Assembly (NCBI GenBank): GCA_003864495.1
Contig: ML133471.1
Span: 2,142,001 to 2,206,000 of the forward strand
DNA length: 64,000 bases
Direction: 5' to 3'
DNA from: Nemopilema nomurai
Taxonomy: Eukaryota > Cnidaria > Scyphozoa > Rhizostomeae > Rhizostomatidae
In this document: positions 30,801-38,108 of the stretch, in pieces
How positions within the stretch are numbered: the stretch's first letter is position 1
Layout of the letters: every line of letters begins with the position of its first letter
The notes under the pieces: model-generated
Seen by the model: the letters and a program-made list of their open reading frames with translations, nothing else
Told to the model about the DNA's origin: nothing
Database searches by the model: none
Position numbers and translations under genes: made by a program

Positions 30801-33800
30801 TAAACCAAGTGATTATGAAACATCAGTACTAAAAATTGGAGGCAAAGAAAGACCAGTATATCCCGTCTATATAGATGGCACACCAATCAATATGCTCATC
30901 GACAGAGGACCGACATTGAACATCATTGATGAGATAACATCTCTTGAGTTGCAAAAAGAACCACAACTTGAAAGCAGCAAGATTAAGAGCCACTAGAGCT
31001 AAAAGGAACATTCAGAGCAAAAGCTTAAGCATTTGGAAAAGAAATCCAAGCAAAATTCCATGTCACAAAAGGTTCCATTGCTAGGACAAAAGACAGCAGA
31101 AAGCTTAATACTTTAAGCGTAGGCCCAGATCTAAGATTAAAAGCAGATCCAGCAAGTTCATTTCACAAATCAGTGAATGAAATCAGTCAAGAAAAGCCAA
31201 CTGAACACAAAGCAGATCCTAAGATTCAGAAAGTTCTGGACAACAACAAAGAAGTATTTGAAGGAATGGGTAAATTCAAAGAGTACAAGTTAAACTACAA
31301 ATTGATAAGAATTTCCGAGTAACAGAGTTTTTTCAGAACTAGAAAGATTGCTGAAAAATGATTGCATAGAGAAAATTGAAGGTCCAAGGGCCTGAATAAA
31401 CCCAATAGTAGTAGTACCAAAGCCAAATGGAACCAAAAGGTTAAATTTAGATACGAGAAGAGACAATGAAGCTATAGTAAGAAAGACATCATATACGAAA
31501 AGTTGAAGGAATACTCCCAGAGCTGCACATTGCAAAATACGTTTAAAAGATGGACCTAAGAGGAGGGTATCACCAATAAGGGTTAGCAGAGGAATCAAGG
31601 AACATAACAACACTTCTAACACAAAGGTTGTTTTAAATCAAAACGTCTTGCGTACGAGTCAGTTCATTCAGTTCAAGGCCATTTTGTTCGGCACACTTTT
31701 CTGGTCTCGAAACACTTTCAAAACAAGACGGATTGGTCACGGATTCCTGGTATTTCACTTTATTATCAGTCGGACCACTGGCACAACTTAATCTCACCAC
31801 GTGAAGACAAAAGTAGGGCAACACATTGATATATTGCTACATTAATAGAAGAAATTGAAGTACCAAAAGCTACTGAGATATGGAAGATATTGTCGAGACT
31901 TTGAGAACTCGTCAATATTTACATATCTTACAGCTTTATTCTTCACATAATCGGCTCTCTACATAATCTGGATGAAACCTTTCCATTAAAAGGAGTTTAC
32001 AAACCTCGCAATATTCCATACTGACTGCTGATAACACCAATCAATTTTACGGACCACTAAAAAACGCAACAAAATAATGTATACATATATAAAAATTACA
32101 GTTTGTGCGTAAAACACCATAAGCGCAATATGTTATTCCACAGACAGATTTAGGGCAGCAAAAGTTGGAAGATTCGTTTATTCGAACTTGAGTATTCCCT
32201 TCCCCTTTAAAACTAACTTAGCCAAAAGTTTTAAGGAAAGATATGCGGTAAATCATGTTGGTTGTAAATTGGAAACAATAGAAAGCCAAGTTTAAAATGT
32301 AATGTTATTGTCCAAGGAAATACTACAAAATCACACATCAAATAAGATATTATACTTAAAATACGGTGAATTACCCTTGCAATCACTGGAGCCCAGGCAT
32401 CATGATTGCATTCAATAAAACCAAGCAGAATTGTATGAACTTCTTTCACCAAAGCATCGCTTTCTTGGCTACTCGACTGCGAGAAGCCATGTTGGCCTGG
32501 TGGAAAAGCTGGAAATTCAATGTTCTTTCATGCGAAACAATAGAAAGTCTTAAATACTTCAGGGACTTCTCTAACACTTGTTATGAAAGACAGATGGGGA
32601 CCCCAGTGTGGATAAATTGTGAATGGTTTCAGCTTTCGCTAGAATTTCAAAAGTTCAAATCCTTATTCAATAGTTCACCTTTCGTGTCGGGGCAACGATA
32701 TAATCAGAAGTTTTATTAAGTGCGTATGGGACAGATGTCCAGCAGAAAGCTTGGAAACGGACAGAGAGTACTGTTGCTGCCATGAAGTTGCAGATGTAGC
32801 TTACGGAAAAGACAATTTTTATAGTAATTTAGATGAAACGAAGCATGTGACCCGTCATGAAGATTTCATGATGAAACGAAATAAAATACTGCGAAATACG
32901 GCGAAATATGGCGAAACACGGCGAAATATGGCGAAACACGGCGAAATATGGCGAAACACGGCGCCCCTACCTTAAAGTAAGGAGTTATTTTTATAGATAT
33001 ATTGTGTCTCCACACTACTACTCCCGGATTGTAATGACCCCCCCCCCCCCCCCCCCGGTTTTCTCAGGCTAGAATCGCCAATGCGCACTAATAGATTCTC
33101 TGTGAGTATTCTCCGGGAAATTCTTGATAATGTGCGTCCGGAAAAATGGCTAAAAATTAAGGCTTTTCAGTCTGGGCACCTAATCACTTGCCATCCCCAC
33201 AATAAGGCTTAGGAGCAGGTGCCTGACTTGTCATCCTGTTACGGGACTATATAAAACACATTAGATCCAAGCTTTTCAAAACTCCTACTCATTCCACTGA
33301 GTATCTTTGATATTTATGTGACGGTTTGGTTCCACAGGCCTAGTTTTTGTATTTGTATTTGTATTTGTTTCTACCTTGCATCCGAAGGTAATTTTAGGAC
33401 ACTGAGAAGCTTAAGCTTATCAATTGATTAAGTTCTTTCAAATGAGCGCTTATAGCTTAACAATCTGACATTCAGCCTAATGTTTGTTTATTCGACGGAT
33501 TCTTGTAGAGTGTTTAGGGTTTGTAAATATGCCAGGTGACGTTTTTGAAAATGCCTAGATGTCACGTGATTGATGACGTCATTTAACGATAAAAAACCGA
33601 ACAAACTCCTCTGTAGCTATTAGCTGGTTTGTTATTTTCTAATGAAAAACACATATTCAGACTCATCACGCGACAAGCTTTCATTTAATGTATGATTAAA
33701 GGAGTTTTGCTGACATCAGCGTATTTTCTTATGATGTCATCAAAAACACACTCACAGGGAAAATCGTTTTTGGGCGTTGACATGACAGCGTATGATCATA

Positions 33801-36800
33801 TATCAACGAAATTAAAGTTTTTCTTAGAATTATAATTGCTAGAAAAAGCGGAACTATTTTTCGCATACTTAAAAGTACTTTTTCGTCCGACACTCCTCAG
33901 AGTATGCAAACGTCGGAAAATAACCAAAAGCTGACAGAATAAATAGCCAGTTGCGGATCGAAAACATTAGAGGGTGATAAGAGCGCGTGAATGGTTATAA
34001 TTGACCCATCAGCGTTACTTAACACCTAACTTTAGAAGAGCCCAAGGAAAAAGACGAACTCTTTCTGTTTAAAAGAATGGGATTATCCATTGGAATGTAG
34101 ACAGACTCCAAAACACCTAGGTGAAAAGACGACCTAGCTTGCCCAATTATACGAAAATTGTCGTCACTATATGTTTTGGCGCGATCAAGATTCTCCAAAA
34201 GATGCTGTCCTATAGCTGAATCACAATTAATTTGGGCATTGCGCTTTTACCAAACAAAACAAGTCGAGTTGACGGAGCTGCAACTCTTCCGCTATGGATT
34301 TCGGGTCAGCAGAAAAGGGCTGCAGATTATTTAGCTGTAGGATATGGAAACACGCGTATTCTTGTCTCTACATAGCTTGCATGAGATTTTCCACTATACA
34401 ATACCGTTTGCACGAGCGTCTTTGCGTCAGCCACAACTTGTTGTGAGAGACTCTGGTTACGACCAATGTCTTGTATTAGCATGCATTGCTGTTCGATCTT
34501 TGCTAGCTTTTTCATCAAGCATTCTGTTTGGCATTATTCATATGCATCTCTACATCGTCAAGTAGACGATGAAGTAAGAATGCTTCCTTGCTGACTATCT
34601 TCATGTGTAAAGCTCGGTAAAAGTCTGCCATAACATCAACCTCTACCTGCATTATGTAATGATCTTTTGACACTGCCTGTAACTTGACAGGATTAATGGC
34701 AAGCTTGATGTAGCAAGAATGGTGATTATATACGACATAAATGTCTTCAAATGCAGCTAGCTTTGTGGAAAACTTTTGGCAGTTTTTATGTACTTTTCAA
34801 AACGGGTTTTCAGAATCTTTAATGCGATGATACACTTTCAGGAAGAAAAATCTACTATCGTTTACATCGATATGTATACCTCTCCACTCTTTGGCTAAAG
34901 CCGTGAACGTTTTCCATCATTGGCTTTGAGACTTTTTAAGATATTTTTTAATGATAAGATGACACAATAGCCATGTCGTTTCTCCACCTGGATGTAAACT
35001 TAAGAACGATGCTCACGCGGAACAAACCATTTGGATGCAATGAGCAGTTGAACAGGTCCATCATTCGGATTTGGGTCCATCATTCGGATTTGGGTCCATC
35101 ATTCGGATTTGGGTCCATCATTCGGATTTGAGTCCATCATTCGGATTTGGGTCCATCATTCGGATTTGGGTTCATCATTCGGATTTGGGTCCATCATTCG
35201 GATTTGGGTCCATCATTCGGATTTGGGTCCATCATTCGGATTTGAGTCCATCATTCGGATTTGGGTCCATCTTTCGGATTTGGGTCCATCATTCGGATTT
35301 GGGTCCATCATTTGGATTTGGGTCCATCATTCGGATTTGGGTCCATCATTCGGATTTGAGTCCATCATTCGGATTTGGGTCCATCATTAGGATTTGGGTC
35401 CATCATTCGGATTTGAGTCCATCATTCGGATTTGGGTCCATCATTCGGATTTCATGGTTAGTCGTCACAATGTATCTACATCTGTTCAAATTGTTTTTAA
35501 ACAGTTAAGTGCTATAAATCTGCACAGCTGTCAGCAAAACTCCTTTAAGCATACATTAAATGAAAGCTTGTCTCGTGATGAGTCTGAATATGTGTTTTTC
35601 ATTGTAAATAACGGACCAGCTAATAGCTACAGAGGATTTTGTTGAGTTTTTTATTGTTAAATGACGTCATAAATCACTTGACATCTAGGCATTTTCAAAA
35701 AGCCACCTGGTAGCTTTTTTAAGAGTAAACAATCCTATCTTTTGTTCCATTGTATAGTTAACGTGAGGAGAGAGTTGAGGGTGATCGTGAAGAGAGAAGA
35801 TGTCGATAGAGATCGAAAGATAGGAAAGAACTGGTGGTAACTCACATTGATAGTTTTAGATTTGTAGCCTTTCAACCGTTGTTTGATATATATTGAAATA
35901 TTTGCTAGTAGGTAGAAATTTGCTTGTGTTGTTCATATTTTCGAATTGTTTTGTTGTTTTTATTGTTGTTTGCTGAAGGAAAGGCCGTTTGGATTTTTGA
36001 TTGTCCGGGCATTGGGTATCCGAACCTAGGCGGGGAATAATGATTTGAGTCTGAAAGTTCCCGAACAGTCTCAGATTTCCTGCACCAAATTTCTGACTGC
36101 GCTAAAGTAGAGCAGTGAAAGACTGCAAGAATCCTAGGTTAAAGCCGAGTATTTCATGAACTAGACATCGGATCGAACAAGGAAAAAAGTGGTAAAAACA
36201 GCGCGTTTAACTTGACACAAATAACTCAACATTATTTTCGTGTCATGTCCTGTCGAGTGAAATGTCGAGAGCATTTGGCCGTTACAATATTAACTTTGAA
36301 TCATTCTCTACGGCATTTTCAGTTTGTTTCTCTAGTGTATCTCCAACCAGTGGCGGCGCCAGTCACCAAATAGTGGGGAAGGGGACGAAACAGGTGCATT
36401 AGGATGAGCCTCGAAATTTGTCTAAGACCACACCCTTCTTAATATAGGAAACGCCCTTTAAAATGATTTAAAACACCCTTTTACTTATAAGAAATTACTC
36501 TCTTTGCAGCATTTGAGGCTTTTCAATTACTTGTGGAAGATTCTAAAGCATTAAGTTTCAGGGAAAATGAAAGTACCTCTCAAAGATACAAAGATTTCAA
36601 GCCCCCTCATTTTCTCATCGAATGTAGACGAATTACAACATCCATCCTGTCGAGACGTGTTCCCAGTGCCACCGCTACTGGTTCTTACTCCATTCACATA
36701 CCTGAAAGGACTTGTTTTTCGACCTCAATAACATACTGCTGTGCCTCTTCACAAAACACTTCACCAACTTGCTCCAAAACAGCAGTGGTTGCACATGGTA

Positions 36801-36903
36801 GAGTTTTTAGCAATGAGATTGCTGATTTTGATTTTTCATAGATGCTTGTCTCGTGATGATCATTTTTATCCAGGAATCGGTGCAAGTTTTCAGCAACACT
36901 CGC
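714..36903 (-). CDS. INTS5: Integrator complex subunit 5 gene, 24 coding exons resolved (5' exon missing)
   Basis: INTS5 is a helical-repeat scaffold subunit of the nuclear Integrator complex, which cleaves snRNA and promoter-proximal transcripts made by RNA polymerase II. Exons in transcript order, high to low: 36702-36903, 32375-32508, 32005-32056, 27943-27996, 24515-24560, 24147-24239, 23631-23802, 23213-23351, 22817-22883, 22276-22385, 21795-21844, 21298-21467, 20863-20971, 19999-20121, 7341-7399, 5623-5837, 4909-5021, 4563-4602, 4038-4207, 2592-2860, 1442-1512, 1206-1354, 980-1084, 714-815. Every junction has GT/AG borders and matching phase; the sum is 2814 nt. Landmarks shared with vertebrate INTS5 include DAWAPVIA (KAWAPVIS), SPFFDWAISHM ([11 protein letters not shown]), PFLKDLQKHVMEICGE ([16 protein letters not shown]) and CPEVTPRMAWPDEE. 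The vertebrate protein is about 1019 aa, so this is nearly complete. The initiator exon is unresolved, and the 3' end has a questionable stop. As far as I recall, human INTS5 has very few introns, so this 36-kb structure is notable. Confidence 0.93.
980..1084 (-). CDS. INTS5: INTS5 exon
   Basis: The acceptor is aattcaccgcag and the donor TGTAAG|GTATGAC; 105 nt, phase 0 to 0. It encodes LIKPHDVYCVLSGTWRFCK, matching vertebrate [20 protein letters not shown]. Confidence 0.92.
1206..1354 (-). CDS. INTS5: INTS5 exon, SLCHCTVVVQ segment
   Basis: The acceptor is gcttcctccttag and the donor TTGAAAATG|GTGAGTT; 149 nt, phase 1 to 0. It encodes RPSLCHCTVVVQSLLANCLA followed by YWEVDRKP, matching vertebrate [28 protein letters not shown]. 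Confidence 0.95.
1442..1512 (-). CDS. INTS5: INTS5 exon
   Basis: The acceptor is ctatatttgcag and the donor GCGGGAG|GTAACAA; 71 nt, phase 2 to 1. It encodes DIKIKKQFEKNPFLWNLLGL followed by IAG, matching vertebrate [20 protein letters not shown]. Confidence 0.95.
2592..2860 (-). CDS. INTS5: INTS5 exon, CPEVTPRMAWPDEE segment
   Basis: The acceptor is tttctttgcccag and the donor ATGGAGAG|GTAATC; 269 nt, phase 0 to 2. It encodes VIQQFLLNTLDSILALKA and LLAEVICPEVTPRMAWPDEE, matching vertebrate EVIYNTQSLLSLLVHCC and [21 protein letters not shown]. Confidence 0.95.
2990..3190 (+). repeat. Family B copy 2, internally palindromic
   Basis: The outer arms 3018-3063 and 3136-3182 are inverted copies (left arm from tggcaagaaaaagcgg, right arm ending gctttttcttgcta), so this copy looks like a small fold-back element. 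It sits in the INTS5 intron 2861-4037. Confidence 0.75.
4038..4207 (-). CDS. INTS5: INTS5 exon
   Basis: The acceptor is cctttcaatcag and the donor GAGCGAATT|GTGAGTT; 170 nt, phase 1 to 0. It encodes DDLFLMEPKVQLLDRNNSPD and SSVVYIGSLNKNKKRPPENF, matching vertebrate TELFGGQVDGDNETLS and [20 protein letters not shown]. Confidence 0.88.
4563..4602 (-). CDS. INTS5: INTS5 small exon
   Basis: The acceptor is tttttgcatttag and the donor GAAAAAG|GTAAATT; 40 nt, phase 0 to 1, encoding ENLELVTGYHAEK. The sequence is weakly conserved, but it is the piece needed to bridge the phases of its neighbours. Confidence 0.78.
4909..5021 (-). CDS. INTS5: INTS5 exon
   Basis: The acceptor is ttgaatttatag and the donor CATGCG|GTAGGT; 113 nt, phase 1 to 0. 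It encodes MVLSCEMLLVLLVKQNNIVQ and AVRQFVDTLLHA, matching vertebrate [20 protein letters not shown] and VLQLLVEGALHR. Confidence 0.9.
5410..5545 (+). repeat. Family B copy 3, degraded
   Basis: It keeps agctagaaatagcggaac, gcatacttaaagtactttt and the outer attgtaaagttttgtaccac segment shared with 2990-3016 (inverted) and 39063-39090. It lies in the INTS5 intron 5022-5622. Confidence 0.65.
5623..5837 (-). CDS. INTS5: INTS5 exon
   Basis: The acceptor is cgttgctgttttag and the donor AACTGAAG|GTTAGTT; 215 nt, phase 2 to 1. It encodes CWAALTYLMIEDCEVGRQSL and QLLGCIKLPAQQTLPSVF, matching vertebrate [20 protein letters not shown] and SLLAICPFPSEALSPSQL. Confidence 0.93.
6376..7253 (+). mobile_element. 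Family A element with inverted ends, copy 1
   Basis: It begins ggttacggtaaacgttttc and ends gaagacgtttaccataacc, a near-perfect terminal inverted repeat. The same sequence recurs at 54345-55080 with over 90% identity by eye, and its 3' half recurs at 37054-37420. It is about 880 bp with no long open frame, so it is a nonautonomous DNA transposon by inference. A TA flanks both sides. It lies in the INTS5 intron 5838-7340. Confidence 0.75.
7341..7399 (-). CDS. INTS5: INTS5 exon after the satellite intron
   Basis: The acceptor is gcttggttttgcag and the donor GAAGAG|GTATTC; 59 nt, phase 0 to 2. It encodes TINVLKNCVAIIQMENSWK, aligning with vertebrate RFLRNLALLVGWEQ. Another frame is open, but only this one keeps phase with both neighbours. 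Confidence 0.85.
7568..19998 (-). repeat. 80-bp satellite, about 155 tandem copies, inside an INTS5 intron
   Basis: The consensus plus-strand unit runs cagacacaagataagcagca, aaacgcgattctgaacacca, acaccatcgacctataatgt, gcaaaaccaaacaggaccat, exactly 80 bp in the regular central part. Units of 76-82 bp arise from small indels. The array fills nearly the whole 12.6-kb intron between the exons at 19999-20121 and 7341-7399, and its right edge is the splice donor. Short apparent proteins across it (repeats of VLFGFAHYRSMVLVFRIAF and similar) are read-throughs of the repeat and are not genes. Confidence 0.98.
19999..20121 (-). CDS. INTS5: INTS5 exon whose donor abuts the satellite array
   Basis: The acceptor is tttttctctag and the donor GATCAG|GTTCAGAATCGCG; 123 nt, phase 0 to 0. 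It encodes LSNMLAFQCELDMYNEEIF and ends KSKFTKDQ, aligning with the vertebrate LSLATQLYAGLVVS to QPPFTARF region. The first intron base is also the first base of the 80-bp satellite in gene orientation. The donor choice is supported by exact phase and length continuity with the exon 12.6 kb away. Confidence 0.88.
20122..20862. other. INTS5 intron, no further feature seen
   Basis: A 741-bp intron between two phase-matched exons. A 71-codon minus-strand frame at 20545-20760 does not resemble INTS5 and is not needed for continuity. Confidence 0.6.
20863..20971 (-). CDS. INTS5: INTS5 exon
   Basis: The acceptor is ttttttattcctag and the donor TCCAAT|GTAAGTC; 109 nt, phase 2 to 0. It encodes RLLTRILSLLCIYGNAK and FLLIKSRSPSN, matching vertebrate [20 protein letters not shown] followed by HLLSRARSPEE. 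Confidence 0.92.
21298..21467 (-). CDS. INTS5: INTS5 exon, HVMEICGE segment
   Basis: The acceptor is atctaattgcag and the donor GAACTCAG|GTACGTC; 170 nt, phase 0 to 2. It encodes EMLLLHLYDSVQN and VPFLKDLQKHVMEICGELIR, matching vertebrate LLLLHLQKLVHH and [20 protein letters not shown]. Confidence 0.95.
21795..21844 (-). CDS. INTS5: INTS5 exon (short)
   Basis: The acceptor is tgcttttgatag and the donor TTTACTC|GTAAGTAT; 50 nt, phase 1 to 0. It encodes DAMIFTERERISSTLL, aligning with vertebrate VPDTVREACDRLIQL. Confidence 0.83.
22276..22385 (-). CDS. INTS5: INTS5 exon
   Basis: The acceptor is tgcccattttag and the donor GCAAAAG|GTTTGG; 110 nt, phase 2 to 1. It encodes SRVLDILQNIGKGTYKVLMY, matching vertebrate [20 protein letters not shown]. 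Confidence 0.87.
22817..22883 (-). CDS. INTS5: INTS5 exon (short)
   Basis: The acceptor is atttttcatag and the donor CAGCGCGG|GTATGTT; 67 nt, phase 1 to 2. Conservation is low, but borders, phase and length fit exactly between its neighbours. The codons read TAMNDQSNKRESVLQRG. Confidence 0.78.
23213..23351 (-). CDS. INTS5: INTS5 exon, LPFLLHLALHSP segment
   Basis: The acceptor is ctttattctag and the donor GACCTTC|GTAAGTTG; 139 nt, phase 0 to 1. It encodes DSVSAQSVETGSDQ and CTLPFLLHLALHSPRLVDQI, matching vertebrate [20 protein letters not shown]. Confidence 0.92.
23631..23802 (-). CDS. INTS5: INTS5 exon
   Basis: The acceptor is gtttattttag and the donor TTTCAAG|GTAATG; 172 nt, phase 2 to 0. 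It encodes FLDVIPYGILSHALVAFSMQ and a helical run ending in VLQNAVLDLFK, aligning with the vertebrate region from FPGTIISRVLSCGLKDF to ELLRMF but lacking the Gly/Ser-rich insert. Confidence 0.9.
24147..24239 (-). CDS. INTS5: INTS5 exon, FDWAISHM segment
   Basis: The acceptor is cttctctccccag and the donor CATATGTG|GTACGC; 93 nt, phase 2 to 2. It encodes SPDVCVDYLLATAVKCSPFF followed by DWAISHM, one of the clearest INTS5 matches (vertebrate [27 protein letters not shown]). Confidence 0.94.
24515..24560 (-). CDS. INTS5: INTS5 exon, RILMEISVTC segment
   Basis: The acceptor is attattctttag and the donor GATATAT|GTAAGTT; 46 nt, phase 1 to 2. It encodes ACRILMEISVTCFGY, matching vertebrate ATRTLMDIYVQCLSA. 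A second AG seven bases further in would break phase, so the outer acceptor is used. Confidence 0.88.
24561..25536. other. INTS5 intron 24561-27942, left part
   Basis: AT-rich intron sequence with only short frames. Nothing recognised before the 23-bp array. Confidence 0.55.
25537..25904 (+). repeat. 23-bp minisatellite, 16 units
   Basis: Unit gatcaatgcccaacttttgg followed by agc or tgc. Sixteen exact-length units differ only at that A/T position, in the order T A T T A A T A A T A A T T A T. Units 4-13 form a three-unit (69-bp) higher-order repeat. No stop occurs in any plus-strand frame, producing three long overlapping apparent proteins. It lies in an INTS5 intron. Confidence 0.97.
25905..27942. 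other. INTS5 intron, right part
   Basis: No coding exon or known repeat recognised. Open frames that run out of the minisatellite to about 26090 end at stops and show no known motif. Confidence 0.5.
27943..27996 (-). CDS. INTS5: INTS5 exon, LELWMNC segment
   Basis: The acceptor is ccccccaaag and the donor TGTACAG|GTATTTT; 54 nt, phase 1 to 1. It encodes LSSLQIDERLELWMNCT, matching vertebrate ALNELLQLWMGCR. It joins the 32005-32056 exon in phase across a 3.9-kb intron that holds the Ty3/gypsy fragment. Confidence 0.88.
28000..30030. other. INTS5 intron sequence left of the Ty3/gypsy fragment
   Basis: AT-rich, without a convincing exon. A 37-nt exon-like piece at 28462-28498 was considered and dropped because it breaks the INTS5 phase. 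Confidence 0.5.
30031..31560 (+). pseudogene. Decayed Ty3/gypsy-type gag-pol fragment
   Basis: A gag-like stretch at about 30114-30500 reads LYGQAVNKVESHFDIKK and IDSYVTRLEKLIIHCEYG, followed by two CCHC zinc knuckles (C-x2-C-x4-H-x4-C) around 30630-30750. An aspartic-protease-like PVYIDGTPINMLIDRG follows near 30870, with Arg where the active site should have Ser or Thr (D-S/T-G). The start of a reverse transcriptase, INPIVVVPKPNGTKRLNLDT, is near 31395-31455. Stops and frameshifts interrupt it, the polymerase and integrase are missing, and no terminal repeats are evident. It lies antisense in the INTS5 intron 27997-32004. The nearest known type is the gypsy family common in marine invertebrate genomes (inference). 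Confidence 0.85.
32005..32056 (-). CDS. INTS5: INTS5 exon, WSVKLIG segment
   Basis: The acceptor is gttttttag and the donor GCGAG|GTTTGT; 52 nt, phase 0 to 1. It encodes WSVKLIGVISSQYGILR, matching vertebrate WSIDLMGQLSSTYSG. Confidence 0.9.
32375..32508 (-). CDS. INTS5: INTS5 exon (N-terminal domain)
   Basis: The acceptor is gaatttccag and the donor GCAAGG|GTAATTC; it enters in phase 1 and leaves in phase 0 (134 nt). The product contains ALVKEVHTILLGFIECNHDA followed by WAPVIAR, matching vertebrate [25 protein letters not shown]. The acceptor at 32509-32510 was chosen because it alone restores the phase left by the upstream exon. Confidence 0.93.
32879..32965 (+). repeat. Short tandem repeat of gcgaaatatg/gcgaaacacg
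   Basis: Alternating 10-bp units gcgaaatatg and gcgaaacacg form a 20-bp repeat, about four copies. A 17-18-base poly(C) run follows near 33039-33056. Confidence 0.9.
33202..33312 (+). repeat. Dispersed repeat family C, copy 1
   Basis: It shares acttgtcatcctgttacggg and gatccaagcttttcaaaact with the right end of the window (63893-64000), same orientation, about 80-85% identical by eye. The identity of the element is unknown. Confidence 0.7.
33838..34065 (+). repeat. Dispersed repeat family B, copy 4
   Basis: It reads gctagaaaaagcggaactat, then the core gtccgacactcctcagagta and ctgacagaataaatagccag, and is the inverted match of 378-600. It is nested inside the inverted-repeat element. Confidence 0.8.
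34183..34255 (+). repeat. Dispersed repeat family E, copy 1
   Basis: It shares ttctccaaaagatgctgtcc and the following agctgaatcac...aatttgggcattgc with 53030-53110. Confidence 0.65.
34327..34745 (-). pseudogene. Coding-like fragment of unknown identity
   Basis: Read on minus from about 34745 it gives YVVYNHHSCYIKLAINPVKL, then VDVMADFYRALHMKIVSKEA and FLLHRLLDDVEMHM. A frame shift follows, then KKLAKIEQQCMLIQDIGRNQ to a double stop near 34327. Amino-acid composition looks like real protein with helical, charged stretches. I do not recognise the family. One frameshift and no clear start suggest a captured or decayed gene piece inside the inverted-repeat element. Confidence 0.4.
35057..35452 (+). 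repeat. 19-bp minisatellite, about 21 units
   Basis: Unit tccatcattcggatttggg. Variant units with gag instead of ggg occur near 35128, 35242, 35356 and 35413, spaced by 114, 114 and 57 bp, i.e. multiples of three units. All plus-strand frames are open through the array. It lies in the INTS5 intron 32509-36701. Confidence 0.97.
36702..36903 (-). CDS. INTS5: INTS5 exon, N-terminal region (first resolved)
   Basis: The acceptor is ctcaaccttgcag and the donor is TTTCAG|GTATGTG; it starts in phase 0 and ends in phase 1. It encodes 67 codons including AISLLKTLPCATTAVLEQVG, which matches the vertebrate INTS5 segment around [20 protein letters not shown]. The reading frame stays open upstream, but that sequence is a pyrimidine-rich intron tract, so the protein start must lie further up. 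Confidence 0.9.
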
Positions 36904-37053
36904 CTGCAAGGTTGAGAAGCAAAATGATAGTGAAAGTAACACAATGATATCACGACAAAGAAAGGAAATAAGAGTGTTCCTAGAAAAATGAAAAAAGACA
37001 AGAAATGACGAGATTCGAAATTGTTGTATTAAATCTGCACTCATCAACAATTT

Positions 37054-37420
37054 CTGAAACTTTCGGCACCGCTTTTATTTACTGTCCCCCTTCAAAGTTT
37101 ATCAAAGTTAGGGTAGAGTTTCAAGATGAGGAGGAATTTAAAAAGTCCGAGACACACTTTGGTAGCTTAGAATCTGCACTTCCTGCTGGTATAAGTCAGA
37201 GTTTGTTACCTCAAACGCAAGGGTACAAAATAGCTTTTGAAGGTGTTACACTTTTTTAGCGATAAATTCGCATGGAGAATATAATTTGAAATTATTTGCC
37301 AATAATTTTGATCTGGCTAGATACGCCATAATCTTGTGCATCGAATGATAAATAGTTTACCCAGATTCCATGAACAGTTTGGCCTTTAGGAAGGAACAAC
37401 CAATATTCGTGGAGTACTCA
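37054..37420 (+). repeat. Family A, partial copy (right half)
   Basis: It shares gaggaggaatttaaaaa, cacttcctgctggtataagt and cagtttggcctttaggaagg with 6970-7215 and 54820-55035. The ends are missing. Confidence 0.75.
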
Positions 37421-38108
37421 AATTTTTAACCCAGCCCCGCCCACACAAATACAGGCAGATACCTCCAGCCAAGACCTAGGCGCATGACTGGAACAGCAGC
37501 ATCCCCAAGGTTGGTTGGACACAATCGTGGATCGACTTGCAAAATTATTGCAAAATTAATGAGAAAAATTATTGTCGTAGTACAAGCACTTTAAGACAGT
37601 ACTACGACAGAGATTGTGATACCTTTTCGACCTCTCTACTGCGCGGTTCTAAAAATAGGGTTAGGATAAACAAATCCGCTCATGTAAAGGTTGATGAACA
37701 TTTAATGGCCTCATTATGATGTTTTTGGTGACAAACTGTTCTGCTACGTTCTTTGATTGAAGAGCAACAGAAGCAAAGAGGATTCTTCTACCACAACTTG
37801 ATTCTCGAACTGAAAGCATGTTCTGAAAGTTTTGAGGCAACATGAAACTTCAAAATTCACAATTCGAATTCCTATTCCTACACAAATTCCTACACCAATG
37901 AATATGCTTTCCCAAAATGTGGCGATGCATTTGCTACGCTGAATGTTTGCTCTGACAAAGGCAATTTGTGATGCATTTGCTTGAAAGTTTACCCTTGGCT
38001 GCTTGAAAAGTTTGGGTAGCGAAACTGGGTTCTTTGCTTGCGAAGATGGCGTACTTAGTCCCAGTTTCAGCAGCAGCAACTGCACATCGCTGTCTGACTA
38101 TTTAAAAC

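Larger units (their letters stand above)
33527..35718. mobile_element. Element bounded by about 190-bp inverted repeats
   Basis: The left arm 33527-33718 and right arm 35527-35718 are inverted copies (gaaaatgcctagatgtcacg against its complement; gacgtcatttaacgataaaa against its complement; aaaggagttttgctgacatc against its complement). The 1.8-kb interior contains family B copy 4, a piece of family E, a coding-like minus-strand stretch (34327-34745) and a 19-bp minisatellite. It is probably a DNA transposon with long terminal inverted repeats. It sits in the INTS5 intron 32509-36701. Confidence 0.75.

Noticed and set aside
36350..36365. gtggcggcgccag as the end of a hAT-like MITE
   Set aside because: No matching opposite end or target duplication found in the window.
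37744..38085. 113-codon minus-strand frame as INTS5 N-terminus
   Set aside because: There is no ATG in that frame after the preceding stop, and no resemblance to the INTS5 N-terminal region.
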